DNA of 64,000 nt from assembly GCA_048013815.1 (NCBI GenBank), contig CM106586.1, positions 22,444,001 to 22,508,000 on the forward strand, given 5' to 3'. A program made the translations under genes and the position numbers. Positions 12,403 to 26,349 of this stretch are shown here, piece after piece. This DNA comes from Setoptus koraiensis. Taxonomy: Eukaryota > Arthropoda. Numbering within the stretch: position 1 is the first letter of the stretch; each line of letters begins with the position of its first letter. A model generated the notes under the pieces. It did no database searches and was not told the DNA's origin. It worked only from the letters and a program-made list of their open reading frames with translations.

Positions 12403-12455
12403 TTGTTGTCGTTGTCGTCGGTGTCGTCGGTGTCGTCGGTGTCGTCGTTGCCGCC
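12403..12455. repeat. TCGTCGGTG 9-bp tandem repeat
   Basis: The run begins with TCGTTGTCG variants and continues with three to four near-perfect TCGTCGGTG copies. A (TG)n run lies nearby at about 12141-12158. Confidence 0.85.
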
Positions 12456-15400
12456 GCTACAACTGCACACGCAGGCCCGCTGCCGGGCACTCGCTCTGTT
12501 TTTGCCTCTTTGCTGCTTCCGGTGCCGGCGCAACAGCCGCCCGATGCCTGGGCACTTCGAGGCACTTGCAAGCCGGCTCGCGAAAATACCCGCCAGCGAT
12601 GCCCAATTAACACCCCCATGGAGACCATTGACAGCTCGAAGCGCACACTTTTCGTGCCGGATAGCCACTCAAACTCAATTGGCTCTATTGGCATTAGGCC
12701 CGAGCCGAGCTGACACGCCACGCCCGCAAATGGCAAATCCGGCCCCTGAGAACCGCGGACAGCCCGCCCCGGGTCCGCACACCCGTCAACAACGCCCCAC
12801 CATGTGCGAATGTACCGTTAACGTATCCGTTGTGGACAGGCCGCAGCCGAGCCTGTCCCCAAGCCGGCCGCCGAGCTAGCGGCTTGCGGGCCGGGTTCGC
12901 GCAGCTGTGGCGGGCATGATGACGACAACTGCTTTTCATATTGCATGCAACCATAGATTAGACACATTAGAGACAGCATCTCGGCAACAACAACGAGCAG
13001 CGGCAGCGGATAAAATAGCTGACAATAGATGATGAAATAGAAACACGGCGATGCCATGTCATCCGACGCGATGAAAACTGCGGCCAAACAAAGAGGCGCT
13101 GCTCTCATCATTACTAATATTATTGTTATTATCATTTTCATTTTAATTATCGTCGTTGCCATGTTGTGACAATTCGTCGAGCTTGCCATCGAGCAGACGC
13201 CGCCGTCAGATACAACCAGTCAGATATAAACAACGCCAGCCGGCGATGTAGCGAGCGTAAGTGGTGCGGCCTCTCTGCAAAATTCACAAACTTCCCCAGT
13301 GTCGCCCTTACCTGATCAGCGAGTCAGTGAGTCGGTGATTATCAGCGATAATCGGCGATAATTGAATCGTTTTCTGCCAATGAGTTCATGCAAATGCTCG
13401 AGCAAATATCCATTGATTTGGCGAAACTCATAACTGACTGTTCCACACTCAACAGTCTGTTGACAGACCCATCATCGTCTTCTGCTCGCTGGGAAACTCA
13501 TCCAATGTTATATCAACTTTTATTAACAAGTTAGCCGAAATGGCGATTGGGTAATTGCATGGCAGAGTAATTGAGGCGCGGATAAACTCTCAATATCCTC
13601 TGCTCAATCACAATATAAGCGGAGGCTAACAACACACACACACTCTTAAGTGTGCGAGCAATTAATGAAAATTGAAAATTGATCTTCAGCATGTCGACTC
13701 TAATTTCGGCTTACACAGTTTGCGCTGGCCGGGCCGGCCTCGTCTCATCCACTTCGCGGGTGCCCCAAATGGCCCATGTCATGTTGTTGCGTGGCATACA
13801 TTCGCAATTACAATTGCAGCATCAGTCTGATACTATCAGAGCTTCTCACTGAGTAAACATCCTTCGTCGTTGTGTCTACATTGAATCGATTTCCCTGGTC
13901 GGGCTCAACACAAAGAAGTTTATCAGAAACCCAGAAAAAAAAACTTCTGAGAGCTTCTGCAATAGTCTGCAATCGTAATTTCTAAAACAATTTCACAAAT
14001 TCGAGCAAGCCGAAGTTTTTTTTTCAATGAGGCCAGTTGCGAAATTTCCAATTTTCCATTTTGTGCGCTCGCATCGCCTCGAATACATGGGCGAATGCGC
14101 ATGAAAAATTTATTTTTTGCGCTACATATCTCGAAAATCGGTTTTTTTATGACGAAAAAAAAATGTTTCCGTGCTTTTCAGAAACAGGGAGATTCGAAGA
14201 GACAAGAGCTGGATTGGAGTGGATGTCGTGCCCATTCACTCACCTAGTTGGTTGATCGCCAGTTGGCGAGCGAAATACGGACAAGACGGCAAAATATTGG
14301 GGTAAATGGTTGAGAAATGAACAGAATTGCACTTAATTTACAGCTCCATTCATGCATGAAAACATTTCAAATATTATCAATGTTCAATTTAATTTAACTA
14401 CGATTACACCAGAAATAGCTGGAAATCGTATAGCTAGAAATGACAGCAATGCATGGACGACTGATGTATGAATTGAGACACAACTGAACATATGTCGATG
14501 GTTAATCGAAGCGAATGAATTTTTGTCACATTAGAAACAAAATGTTGATGCGGCTTCGTTTCGGCACGACATTTCCGATGGCAAGGCTGACGATTTCGAG
14601 CGAACAGACAATCACAAACTACTGAAAAACTATTGCATAATAGTAAAAAAGTTCCGCTGCAGTCGGCAGAGCATCATTTTCGCGACCACCGTTCAATTTA
14701 TTGTTGTGTGCCGTTTGATTGAGGTCGCCAGCAAAAAGTTTGCCAGACATTGGCGTCTATGTTGGTGGCGGTTGATGCGTTTAATTGGGCGATAGTCAAG
14801 TTATTCGGATATTGTCAGCAAGGAAATTGGTTGTTTGGGGTCAGGAAAATAAGGAAAATTAATGCTCCGTTCGTTGGCGCACCAATAGCGAGCGGCCTAT
14901 TTATTCGCAAGTCGCTCGCTTTTTCATTGAGCGACTTTATTGCAGCGATCACGTCCAACCATCAAATCCATAGGCAGCCATGTCGGCTGCCATATATACA
15001 GCAGATCCATGTGTGTTATAATGGTCCCAAGAGCAAAATAATAGACACAAACGAGCGCATTAAATAGAAGAGGAGCGAGAGGATATAATTTGAGCAAATG
15101 TAGAAACTTTTAAACTGACAATCATTGAAAAATTATATGTTGCTGTTAACAGACAGACAAAGTATATAATCTCATCTTGTCGCGCAAATAGAGAGCTCTC
15201 GCTGTCTATTTGTCTAGCGGGGAGACGATTTAATAGTTTTAATAGTTTTTGACTCTTTGCAATGCGCCAGACAAATAGATTAGCTGCTGGATATTCAAAG
15301 AGTTTGCGTATTTGCGAGCAGCAGAGTTGCAAATGCGTGCGTTGGGGGCACACAGAGGAGATAAAACAATCACTTGTTATGGTTGGGTTTGCCTCGGCAA

Positions 15401-17404
15401 CTCGTCATCGGCCAACTTGGAATTGAAAGTTTCAGCGGCCTTGGCATGAGTGGCGTCGCTGAAAAACGGCGAGCACTTCTTGCGGGGATTAAATGCCGGT
15501 CAAAACGGGACGCCACCATTTCGTTGCACTAATTCCCGTTTGTTTTCTTTTTGTCGTTGTCGTATAAAACACAAGTCATTTTACAAGCGGCCATGGCGCC
15601 GAAATTGGTCGCGAGGGGCGCCGATACTCGGCGCACAAATTCGAATTGGCCGAAATCGAGCGCCTGATTTCGGGCAAAACAATTAATCAATCACAACTGC
15701 AAATTGATGCTGTTTACCGCTGATTAGAGAGAGTGCCTCCCGTCTGATTATTGGCACTGATTGACGTGCCAACGTGCACTGTTTTGGGCAGACTTCGGAG
15801 GGGGCCAATGTCAGCCGAAAATGCCACAAAAAGCCGCGCTCGTTCATGTATATATCGCCGCTTGTTTGTGGGGCCCCCTTCGAAAAGTAATTGTCCACCA
15901 GGTTGGTGTGTGTGTTGGGCGCTTCGACAGGCCGTCCAAATCGGCCAGTGGGCGCACATCGTGGCTGCCCGACCACTGGCCTCGTCGGCCCCACTGGTCA
16001 GTCGAGCGGCCTGTCCATGCGCCCATCCGATCTGATCCGATCCGATTTGGAATGGGCCATGCGTTTGAGTTCAGCGACCTCTGAGCAATTGTTTGTGGCC
16101 GAGCGGGGGTCTGTCGCCCGTCGCCGTCGGACGATCGTCAGCCACCAGTGGGCGCGCTGCTGGCCCCAGCGCTAGAACGGCACGGGCCCCAGCGCCAGAA
16201 CAGCACTGGCCAAATACTGGCCAGCGGCCAGCTCGGCCAACGTGGGGCCAGCGTTTTGGCCGCCGGCCCGAGCCACTGCAAACAACGCCGAGCGTTGCGC
16301 GGCCAGTAATGGTTGATGAATGGTTTGCTCTGTTATTCCTCTTATTATATATATATATTATCGAGAAAAAGCGGATATATATATATATTCGCTATTTATG
16401 TGCTGCTCGCTCACCTGTGTGGCCGGCGCGAGTTTACAGCGACACAGTTATGTCGGCGACGTGCAACGCTCGATCCATTGATGGATAGCGGGCCTGTTTT
16501 GATTTGTGGGCCCGCATTGGGGTCACGTGGGCCGCAGCTGCTGCTATGCATGGGCCCCAGTTTGGCCCAATTGCTTTTTTGCTTTTGCAACTAATCAAAT
16601 GACGATAAATGCCAAATCATCATTGGCTGCGCGAAATCGGGCGAAATCGGCCGATATTGGGCGATAGCGGGCGATTTCGGGCGATTTCGGGCGCCCCCTT
16701 GGAATGTGGGCCTCGCCTGCAGCAACCTGCGCGCGCCCCAAATGATAATTGTCCGCTCGGTAGGTGAATTACAACGGCAGTATAATTCATCTGTCGAGCC
16801 GACGAAGAAAGTTTTTATATCCGCCAGCCACTGGCTGCATTGGCTCTGTACGCAGCGCAGTTGTGTGTCCGTGCGTATTATATAATAACCAGCCACTGGG
16901 GCCAGCGCTGGGGCCAGCAGCCAGTGCTCAGTTCAGCCAGCGCCGCTAATGACTATTCATTTTCTCGCTGTTGGATCTAGTTGGCAACTATTTATTTTCG
17001 TGTGTCTCGCTGCTTTCTTGTATGTAACTTTCTTGTATATGCCGTTATATGGGCCGTTATAGAGGCCACTCGCTCACTCGGCCGCAAATGAGAGCTGGCA
17101 AGCTCAGCGCTGGCCACCGCGGCTCTCACTGAGGGCTCTTCGGGCTAACAAGCCGGCGGATAACTTATCCGGCGGGATAAGGTGCCAACCGAGCGCAGAG
17201 TCGGGCGCTGCACACGTAGACGGGACCCGATGCAAACGAGCGCCGGTGGACGAGCCGGGTATAACGAAGGAGAGCGGACTGGCGCTAATCCGCGGACAGC
17301 GGCGCCACAAGCAAACACGACTGTACAAACACACTCTGTTTAACGGGCAAAGGGAGATTGCATAAGTAACAAAAGATGATGATCGTGCTCGGTCGGTGGC
17401 GGCC

Positions 17405-17515
17405 CGCATTACGCAACACCGACAACAGCACCGACAGCAACAACAACAACAGCAACAACAACAGCACCGACAGCAACAACAACAACAACAACAGCAGCAG
17501 CAGCAACAACAGCGA
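17405..17515. repeat. CAA/CAG trinucleotide repeat with embedded CACCGACAG
   Basis: About 110 bp of CAACAACAG-type repeat on the plus strand. One frame reads poly-Gln with HR insertions and ends at TAG (17526-17528). No flanking coding features support an exon, so it is recorded as a repeat only. Confidence 0.8.
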
Positions 17516-18479
17516 TGTTCATCATAGATAATGCGCAATGGATATTGCAGATTACGTAACAGGCATTGGTGGCATTGGTATCATTGTTGCACCATTGTGT
17601 AACAGTGGCCACCAAAGAAGCAAATGAGATTTCAAACAAGATATAAGAAGATGATGTAACGCGTTAACGCTAATGTTGATTAAGTTCTGTGTGCGGCGCT
17701 GGTCATCATCATCATCATTTTGCCAGACAATTTTGCCACACAAACACACACACACAAACACACAGCGCGCAAACACAAACGGGTGACGCAACGCGGGCCC
17801 CAATGGCGCGCCCCAAACAACTTGTAACTCGCAAGCTGTGAGTTGGGCTGTGGGCTGTGGGCTGTGGGGACCCTCAGCACTCAAGTCCAGTGACTGGACA
17901 CGACCAACAAACTGACGCAAGCAGCAGTGGATAAATGAATGAACAGAGCAATGAATCGTCAGCTGTTTCGCTGTCAGTGATCGCGAACAATCGGAATGAA
18001 TGAACGCGAACGCTTGCATAATTCAGTTGTGGCCGGTGGTAAACAAGCAATTAGAGTGACAGTGCGCACGAGTTGTGCGTCCCCCTCGAACTGGCCGCTT
18101 CGAATGGGTCGCTGCGAGTCGCTCGGCTCGAACCGGCCCGCCGAAGCAGCGCCCCTTTCGAGGCCACCGCAAACGACACTGACCGACCCGGCCGCAGCGA
18201 GCAACAGCAGCCAGCGGGCCCAGCCAACAAGCCATCAGCTCAACTGGCCGCTGGCCCGTCTGAGGCGCATTTGGCCGCACTTCCGGTCGCTCTTGAGCCG
18301 GTCTATTAGTGGCTGAGTGGGCAGTTACAGTTTGGTTTTGGTGCCAGCCGCGCACCGCCGCCGCCGCTGTCGCGTGAGTGCAGCTACCGAAATGTAATTG
18401 AACTTGAAGTTGAAGTTGACCAACGCGCACCAACAGACGCACTCGATTTGCGTCTTTTGGCCCATTGGTATCTCTAACA

Positions 18480-18582
18480 TCTCTGTAATATCGCTGCAAT
18501 ATCCCTGCAATATCCCCGCAATATCCCCCCAATACCCCCGCAATACCCCTGTGATATCTCTGTGATATCTCTGTGATGAGCG
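18480..18582. repeat. 11-bp tandem repeat, about nine units
   Basis: Nine consecutive 11-bp units vary around CTGCAATATCC (CTGTAATATCG, CCGCAATATCC, CTGTGATATCT and others). Confidence 0.9.
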
Positions 18583-19177
18583 TATAAATGTGCGCGTGTT
18601 GTGAACGTGTTGTCTATGCAATTATTGCCCGATGCTGTCACGCAAGCCCGGTGTCTGGTGCGTTATTTGGGGTTTACAACCCCATGTAATGGCATTAGAA
18701 ACAACCGTTGCTACGCACTGTCTGTTAGTAGCTCACTAGCGCCGGCTTACGGCTCATTACGGGTTAAAGTTTGGCATTTCAGGGTATTATTGTGGCATCA
18801 TTATTGTGGCATTTGGTTCATATGATTCGCAGGCACCCTGATAATGAGTATTATCACTGGTAATTTATCAGTGGTAATTTATCAGGGGGCCGTGCACACT
18901 GTTGTTGAATTTGTGTATAATTACCTGTTCACAAGCTGCACTGAAGCCTGTTAACCAACCAGGCCTGTCAGCCTGAAAATAACTGTACGTAGCACGTGGC
19001 ACGAGTTGGGTCGCTTGGTGCGTTGGCGTCCCCTGCAGCGGCCCCTGTCAGCGCCGAGGCGTGCGATATGCAAACAATTTTCGGACATTGGCAGCGCATA
19101 GTTGCAGCGTATGTTTGCATGTTGTTTGTTCATTTGTGTCAGTTGTGCAATTGTTGTCGGTTCTATTATGTAACGCG

Positions 19178-19308
19178 CCGCTTGTACAACGCCGATTGTG
19201 TAACGCACCGCTTGTGCGATACTGGTTGTGCAACACCAGTTATGTAACACCAGTTGTGCAATATCGGTTGTGCGATACCGGTTGTGCGATACCGGTTGAG
19301 CAATACAA
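19178..19308. repeat. 14-bp tandem repeat, about nine units
   Basis: Units vary around CGGTTGTGCGATAC, with TGGTTGTGCAACAC and CAGTTATGTAACAC as variants. Copies are most alike at the right end. Confidence 0.88.
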
Positions 19309-22300
19309 CTGGCGGCGGAGATGGAGACTCTCGATCGATTCGAGAGTGAATTGAAACGCATACGTGACCGGCAGCTTGCGACGACTGGCCAATGTTGGCC
19401 GTGATTGCATGCCGAGACGACGACTGGCGGCGGCAATTCATATCACATTGCTGCCAATATCGGATTGCCGGAACATTGCTTACATCAGACACGTTAGTTA
19501 CTTAAATTGCGCAATATCCGCCCCCGAAAAGAGGCCCAGACGCTTGTTGCGATGCTTGCACAACGAGCGGGCCCGGCACCAGCGACCAGCGCCACCAGCG
19601 ACCGGCGCCAGCGACCCGCGCCAGCGACGGGCCTCCGCGGGCGACAACAACAATGGGCCATTAGTATTCATGATTTATAAACTTGTTTTAGCTGATTGCT
19701 TGTAACCACTTACCAATTCTTCTGTTCGCATCCAATAATCAATGGCTGCCAATCTGTGCGCTGTGGCTCGAATCGCATTTCCAACAGCCAGCCATTGTGT
19801 CTGAGGCGCCCGTTGATGGCAACTGCGCACAATATCAAAGTTTGTCCCAGACTCGGCAATCCCGACTCGGCAGTCCCGACTCTGCAGTCCCGAGTAATTT
19901 GCTCGCCCCAATCACGGCGCCAATCGTTCCATAAGCCACAAAGGGGCCCCGAGCGCAAGCTCTTTGTTGTGCTGTCAAACGTTTGATTTATAACTGAATC
20001 ATTGAGTGGCGCCATTCTAGTTTGATTATTGAGTGGGGGGCCCCGCTCAACACTGAAACTGGTCGCACGATGACATTTTTCAGGCGGCTCACTTGGCCGC
20101 CATTTGCAGGCGATTCCAATTTCACTTGCGCAACTTGCCCAACTTGCGTAACTTGCTCAACTCGTCATTATTATTCGCGACTCACACACAACTTATAAAC
20201 AAGTTGCATTTTCGTGAAACTCTAGCCCCCTCGTGGCACGACAGCCAAACAATCTCGTTCATTCGCGCGAATCATTGCTCGCCATTGCGAATCATTGTTG
20301 CTCGGCAATGCCGAGTCGACGTCGCGGCTCCAGACGGCGCCTCGGCCACCCGCGTCCGGGCCGCAGCGAGCGACTCCTGGCGACCATATTCACAGTTGGG
20401 GCGCCCTGGGGCCGCCAGAGGGCCGGATTAAATTTAAAGCGAGCGCTCGCAAATTAATAACTCGCGGGGCGCCCAATGGCAGCTCATTATTGTTATTATT
20501 ATTTTGGCATTTCGCTCGAGTAGGCGACCAGTTTGTGCGCAATTGCCGGCGAAAATTGCCACTCGCCGGCGTCACTCGGCAAGGGGCCGACACGCGACGA
20601 GAATCAGTATCATTCAGAGTTAGTATCATGCAGCGTTGGCAGCATGCCGAGCAGCGGTAATAGCTCGCCGCCAGATATGAGATTGCTGAATGGGCCCCAT
20701 TCAATGGGGGCCCCAATGCGCCAGACGGCGCTCATATTTGAGCGCCAGCGGGTTTGATAAGGAAACGGTTAGATAACGGCATTTTAAACATTATGCATGC
20801 CATTAGCGCTATACCGTTAACTAGCGCCGCGCTATACCGATAACTGGCGCCCCCGGTGGGCGCGCTACTTGTCGAAATTGTTGCCGGGCGACAAGTGCGA
20901 AATTAGAAATTTTTCGCTATCAGTTCATTCAACCAACCATGCCTGTTTGCACGTGCACGAGCGTGCTCGTGTCGGTGCCCCATCGAACTGGCATTGGTCT
21001 GTCGAACTGGCATTGCTCTGTCGAAGTGGCGCGCGTTAACGTGCGGGCTCCCGCAGTTTGCGCCGAAATGGCCGGCGTCAAAAATCAATTCCGGCGCCCC
21101 GACGATAATTATCATTAGCCGGCATTTCCGCCGGGCCCACCGGCGACAACGCACCGTCTTGGCCGTATTAATTCAGCCTTAATTTGAGGCTGGGGTCTGA
21201 TAAGCAAAGTTGTTGCGCAAGTTGGGGTACGCTCATAAATATCCGTGCCGCTGCCACTGTTCGCCGGGCTTGCTCGAAGCATATCCGAGGGCCCGTGTGG
21301 CCCGTGGCACGCACCTATGTTTACCTTGAGACAGTTTACCTTGGGCCAATTTACCTCTATGTAATGGCTGGCTGGCTGGCAGTTTACAGTTACAGCCAGC
21401 GACACATCGGGCGCCGCGGAAGGTGGGGCGTCCGGCGTGTCGCGGCAAATTATTTGGGACTGTTGGCGGCTGCAGCTCGCGATTCCCGGCTCGCCGGGCA
21501 ACCGCGCTCGGCCGCGAGCCACTCAAAGTCGAGCACGCACTGAACGCGCAGCGGAAGTTGCCGCGGATATTCTCTACATGGTGTACATGTCCGGGTGACA
21601 ATATCCATGCGGCGGCACATGGCAAACATCTTGTTTTGATATCGTAACTGGCTGATAATTAATTTGATTAGCGCGCCATCTAATTCGGGCCCCACATAAT
21701 ACAACATAACATGACATGCTAAATGGGCTGGCTGAGCCACCGACTTCGCAGCGGCTCGGTGCTACCGCGCTGGACAGATCGTGTCGGGCCAGCACAGCAC
21801 CGCTCCGAATCGCCGGCGAATTTGCGCCCTGTTGGGGCCGTTCACCCCGCCACTGCTGGCCGCTGGCCAGCGACGCGATCGTGCTGGCCAGTGACCGAAC
21901 CGAGCTGCCGCCATCGGCGCGCGTGGCGATAATATGTATAATTAGGGCCCAGGGACCGCTGGCAGTGGCGGCCCGGCACGCATTAGCGGACATTGTCGGA
22001 CAGTGTCGGGCGTTGTCGGACACCGTGCACATTAACGGGTATCCGTGGTACTATCGGGTCGGCTAGGTTGGTGCGGGGCCGAAAGGGGGCCAGTGGAGCG
22101 TTGCTAACAAGTGCGGAGACAATCGAGACGGCTTCGTGCATAAGCGATATGTTATGCATGCAAACAAACATTGCGGCGGGCGCCCCTACAGTGGCATAAA
22201 ATGAATTAAACAAACAATTTTGCACACTCTATCGGCTCGATTGGCTCTATTAGCCATATCAGCCCTGTCGGCTCTATTAGCGCGATCGCGGATCCCTGTC

Positions 22301-22650
22301 GCCCGCGTGATCCGCCGATCGAGGGCATGACGTCGGACATCGGCACGGACCGGCCGGCCAGCTCACTGTGACGGTGTCACGTACGGTCGGGAATCGCGCC
22401 AAACAACCAGCAGCGGGCCGCCGCCGCTGACAGCGAGCCCGCACCGGCGACAATTCAATCAGCGGGCCCAATCTTTTCGCCCGCACTGTGCGCCCTGCCC
22501 GCCGCTGGCCCTGCCCGAGCGGTGCCCGACGGCCGCAAGTGGCCGGCGCCGGCCCGTTTGTTTTGCTGGCCGCTCATCAATCACGCACATCACGCGACAA
22601 CAATCGACCGTCGGCCAAGTGCCGCCATTCTTCTCAATTTGTCGCAAACA

Positions 22651-22745
22651 TTCGCTCATTTCGCTCATTTCGCACATTTCGCACATTTCGCACATTTCGC
22701 CCATTTTGCACATTTCGCAAATTCGCGCATTTCGCACACATTTCA
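22651..22745. repeat. 9-bp tandem repeat TTTCGCACA
   Basis: About ten copies of TTTCGCACA/TTTCGCTCA occur head to tail. It produces an artificial periodic peptide on both strands. Confidence 0.92.
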
Positions 22746-24047
22746 CACATACTGCGTCGCACGGGTTCGTCGGGCCCCGCCGCCGGCCGAGTGCGCGCCG
22801 GCGACGGGCCCATCTGACAACAGCACTTCATGTCATTAATCATACTCCTCTGTCACGAGCGCGAGTCCACGTGAACATGTTGAAGATGCGCAAAAATGGC
22901 GCGCGCTGCCAAGATTGCGATTCGTGGGCCCCGCGACAAAACCAGAAAAGAACTCGGGATCGGGCCGGTTCGCAGGGCCATTGCGCGGTGCGGGCGAGCG
23001 GTCGGGCAAACGGGGCTCGAATGGGGCCCGATTGGAGGGGCCAGAGATGCGTCGGCCGGCATTATCGTCATGCGGTCGTTATTTTGTTGCCAGCGCCCCG
23101 GGCCACAACAAACAGCGGCGACAACAATTATGGCGACACGACGAATTGAGACGACAACAAAAGCACTGGCGATAAGAATAATGCGCTGCCGATGACGATA
23201 ATAAAAATAATAATAATATCTGGCGCCGGGCCCCATGCCAGCGCCAGTGAAGTGGCCTCGCGACGCATCTTGACTCCGGCGGGACCCGCCGGCCTATCGC
23301 CGCCGGTGCATCGGCCAACACTGTCTGTGTTGGCACTGGTGCGCTAGCGGGGCCACCTATCGGCCAGCGGGCCATTGGCACGGTATTGATGGGGGGGCCT
23401 TTGTTGGGGCCGCTATTGGCGATGCAAACAATGCAACCGCGCCGACAAATAATAACTCAATTTATCTCACGCATGGATTAAGCTGCTCGCTTGCTGTTGC
23501 TCAAAACTGCCACCGGATCGCTGCAAACAGACGCCGCTTGCCCGCTTCTCCGTGGGCTCTGTTTGCCCGGCGACAGTGGGGCCCCGGCTATCTCTGGCTG
23601 GCATCTGCTCGTCACTGTTCGAGCGCACCGAACCGACCGACTGGCCGTTGCTGCCGGCGCGCCTCTTCCGGCGAGCTGTGGCGACAGCCAGCGAATCGCG
23701 CTGCTTGTTGCGAGAACGTTGTTCGTTGTGGCGCGAGTTGCGAGTCGGACAGCGAGCAGCCGGGCGAGCCGCCGACGAACGGCGACGAACGGCGACGAAC
23801 AGCGACGAGCGGCGACGAATTCGAAATTGCAATTTGAATTTGAATTAGAGAATGGGGCCAGCGAGGAATTTGCAAGCGCCGGATTTGGCCTCATCATCGA
23901 GCGCTGTCTGTCAGCCACTGCAAACACACACACGCACGCACACACTTTATCCACCGCGTTGTCATAATAACAAGGCTAATGCGCCCTTGTCAAAACAGGC
24001 TGCGTCGCTGTTTGTACACAATGATGTCGCCACTTTAAACATTTGGG

Positions 24048-24112
24048 GCGACTTGTGCAACTTGCGCGACTTATGCAACTTGCGCGACTTGTGCAACTTG
24101 TGCGAATTATGC
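24048..24112. repeat. 18-bp tandem repeat
   Basis: Three to four copies of GCGACTTGTGCAACTTGC-type units occur; the last is followed by an inverted GCACAAGTTGC. Confidence 0.88.
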
Positions 24113-25857
24113 ACAAGTTGCAACTCGACAAACTCGCCGCACTCGGTCCCCGATCGCTCTGACAGAGCGGCCGGCCGCCAACTTTTGAAACTCTCAAACG
24201 GGGCCTCAGACGGGCCCAGCCTCGAACATGCTCAAACGGCCTCACACTCGGGATCAGCACGCGGCTCCGCTAGGCAACTTTTGCCGCCGTGCCACGCCGA
24301 GTGCGCCACGCCAAATCCAGCGCTTTATACGCTTGACATACGCCGACGCTGGCCAACGTGCTCGTTGTGACAGAGGGGCCCCTCTGTCGCAAAAGCGCTC
24401 CGTCATAGTGGCGCCGAAATTGATTTATTTAATGCAACCTGACTGGCCAATGCGGCGCCCACAATGCGACAACTGCGCTCACTGTGTCGCTTATCTCTCA
24501 CAGTGTCCGTTTCTTGCTTCGACAGTGTCGAGCCTCTCGACGATCGAGGGGCCCCGCAATCTGTGTGCGCGTGTGTCGCGAACATTGTGTGCCGAAACTG
24601 GCACTTGTCACATTTATCTCGCCAGACGTTCGGCTGGCACCAACAGGCTCGCAACAAAGGCGACAAACGCCAACTAAATATGGATTATCCTCTGTGATGC
24701 TGCCTCGAGCCGTGCGCCGTTCGAGTTGGTTTTGCGAGAGTTTTGCGGCTCTCGCAAATCTGGCGAAACTGGCAAAATGGCCGCGTTTTTGGAACGAGCG
24801 TCAGGTGAGCGGCACTCGGGCGACGTTTGGCCGAGTTTTGCGGCGCAACTCTGGCGCGGCGTGCAGTTGTCAATTGATAAGAAATCAAAAGCGAGCAGAT
24901 TATGTGCGTTTGAAAAAGTTGAGCCGGAAACGGCGAGCGGCGTCCTCGTCGCCCGTCCGCCGTCCACCGCCAGTCACCCGACCGCCGTCCACCGCCAGTC
25001 ACCCGACCGCCGCCAGTCACCCGTCCGCCGCCTGCCCCGAGCGGCGGGCCGGTGTGGCTGTTGGTCGCGCCAGTCACCGACCGGTGCGAGCATCGCGCAC
25101 CCCCGGCTACACAAATCATCATCGGATGATATGATAATGGTGCCCGTCGGCTGGGCGTTCCTCTCGAGCGAGCAAATTATTTTGACGGCAACAGCCGCCA
25201 GCATTTTGGATGAATCAGAGATCGCCCACTGGGGCTCCTCTGCCGGCTGGGCGCAGAGGCTGGCGCGAGGCGCCTCACAGCGACTTGTGCCAGTATGAGA
25301 ATATCAAAGCAGCGATTGTTTGGCGGGTGTGCGGGCCACTTGCACGCGCCCCTTACGTAACAGGCGTATGTCAAGCTGGCGCTTGCGGGCGCCGATTCGG
25401 CTAGCGGGCCCCGTTTGGGTGCCGCGAGCAACCTGTCACGGCGCACAACGCTCTATATGTTAACCGGCAGCTCTAAGGGCCCGACGCCAACTGCGGGCCC
25501 GCTCGGCCGGCGCGAGACACGCAGCAACAAACGACAAACAAATTCACACAAATCCCAACAAATTGAGCGAGTCGGGTCTGGCCGCCAATCGAGCCAGCCG
25601 CATATCCAGCCGTTTTATGCTGCCCGTATGGCCGTATATCCGCGCCTCAGCGATGCGCGCGGGCCGTGCGTCGATGCAGCGAGGGCCGTGTGTCGATGCA
25701 GCGCCCGACGCCGGCCCGGATAATGATGCCGGCCCCGCAGAGGCGCGCAGTAATGACACGAGCCAGCCGACTGCACCTACCGAAAGTTTCAAACAAAAGC
25801 TGGCGGCGCTGGCATTTTTTGCTGCCGGCTCGCACAATATTATATACTGTTACGTAA

Positions 25858-25947
25858 CCTCGTATCATTCGAGTCGTATAATGCGAGTCGTATAATGCGC
25901 GAGTGATACGCGAGCAAAGAGAGTGATACGACTCGTCTCATACGAGG
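25858..25947. repeat. Imperfect inverted repeat, 22-bp arms
   Basis: CCTCGTAT...CGAGTCGTAT at 25858-25879 pairs with the segment 25926-25947 at 18 of 22 positions. The interval also holds direct repeats of GAGTCGTATAATGCG. It lies 120 bp left of the retrotransposon. Confidence 0.7.
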
Positions 25948-26065
25948 CCAAAAGATGCGCCCCAAATTGCGAGTTTGGCGCCGCTCGCGGGTAATGGGCG
26001 CCCGCTCGGCACACGCCGCCAACCATTTATATTGTGCGGGGTCGGGTATGTCCGCGTTTGTGTAT

Positions 26066-26069
26066 GTGC
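26066..26069. repeat. Target-site duplication GTGC, left copy
   Basis: GTGC directly precedes the left LTR and recurs at 33202-33205 directly after the right LTR. A 4-bp duplication is typical of Ty3/gypsy integration. Confidence 0.8.
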
Positions 26070-26314
26070 TGTAACGATCGTATCGGTCTGGTAGGCTATT
26101 TTGGGGGCGTTTTCTTTTTGGTAGGCCACGGCCTCTTTATTATACATATATTTGTACAGTGAGTGAGTACTTGATTATAGTGAGTATTGAGCGAATGAGT
26201 GAGTGAACGCGACTCATGAGTGAATATCGACTCAGTGACTTGAGTCGGTTTATATAGCCCTCGTGAGGGCGACCCCTAGCGGGTTAGTTTGACGGGGCGG
26301 ATTCGACCGTCACA
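26070..26314 (-). repeat. 3' LTR of the retrotransposon (245 bp)
   Basis: Same length as the other LTR with no indel; the three differences cluster at 26094-26120 (element 3' portion). The AATAAA signal at 26136-26141 is the likely polyadenylation signal of the full-length RNA. Confidence 0.96.
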
Positions 26315-26328
26315 ATCGTCCCTTCCAG
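26315..26328 (-). other. Putative polypurine tract
   Basis: In element orientation TCTGGAAGGGACGAT abuts the 3' LTR; GGAAGGGA is the purine core expected to prime plus-strand DNA synthesis. It is short and interrupted. Confidence 0.5.
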
Positions 26329-26349
26329 ATTTTACTCGCCTCGAGTAAA

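Larger units (their letters stand above)
10316..26069. other. Long intergenic region without a supportable gene
   Basis: About 15.7 kb between the TANC start and the retrotransposon. Many short open frames exist on both strands but none resembles a family, has a coding-like run of conserved motifs or forms consistent splice junctions. The region holds tandem repeats (listed), a CpG-rich stretch near 11640-11790, an AT-richer part (about 13300-15500) and an unusual density of the palindrome GGGGCCCC. It may contain untranslated TANC 5' exons and regulatory DNA that I cannot recognise. Confidence 0.6.

Noticed and set aside
10316-26069. tRNA or other structured RNA genes in the long intergenic region
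   Set aside because: I looked for T-loop words (GGTTCRANNC) with acceptor pairing and found none I could support by eye; a covariance-model scan would be decisive.
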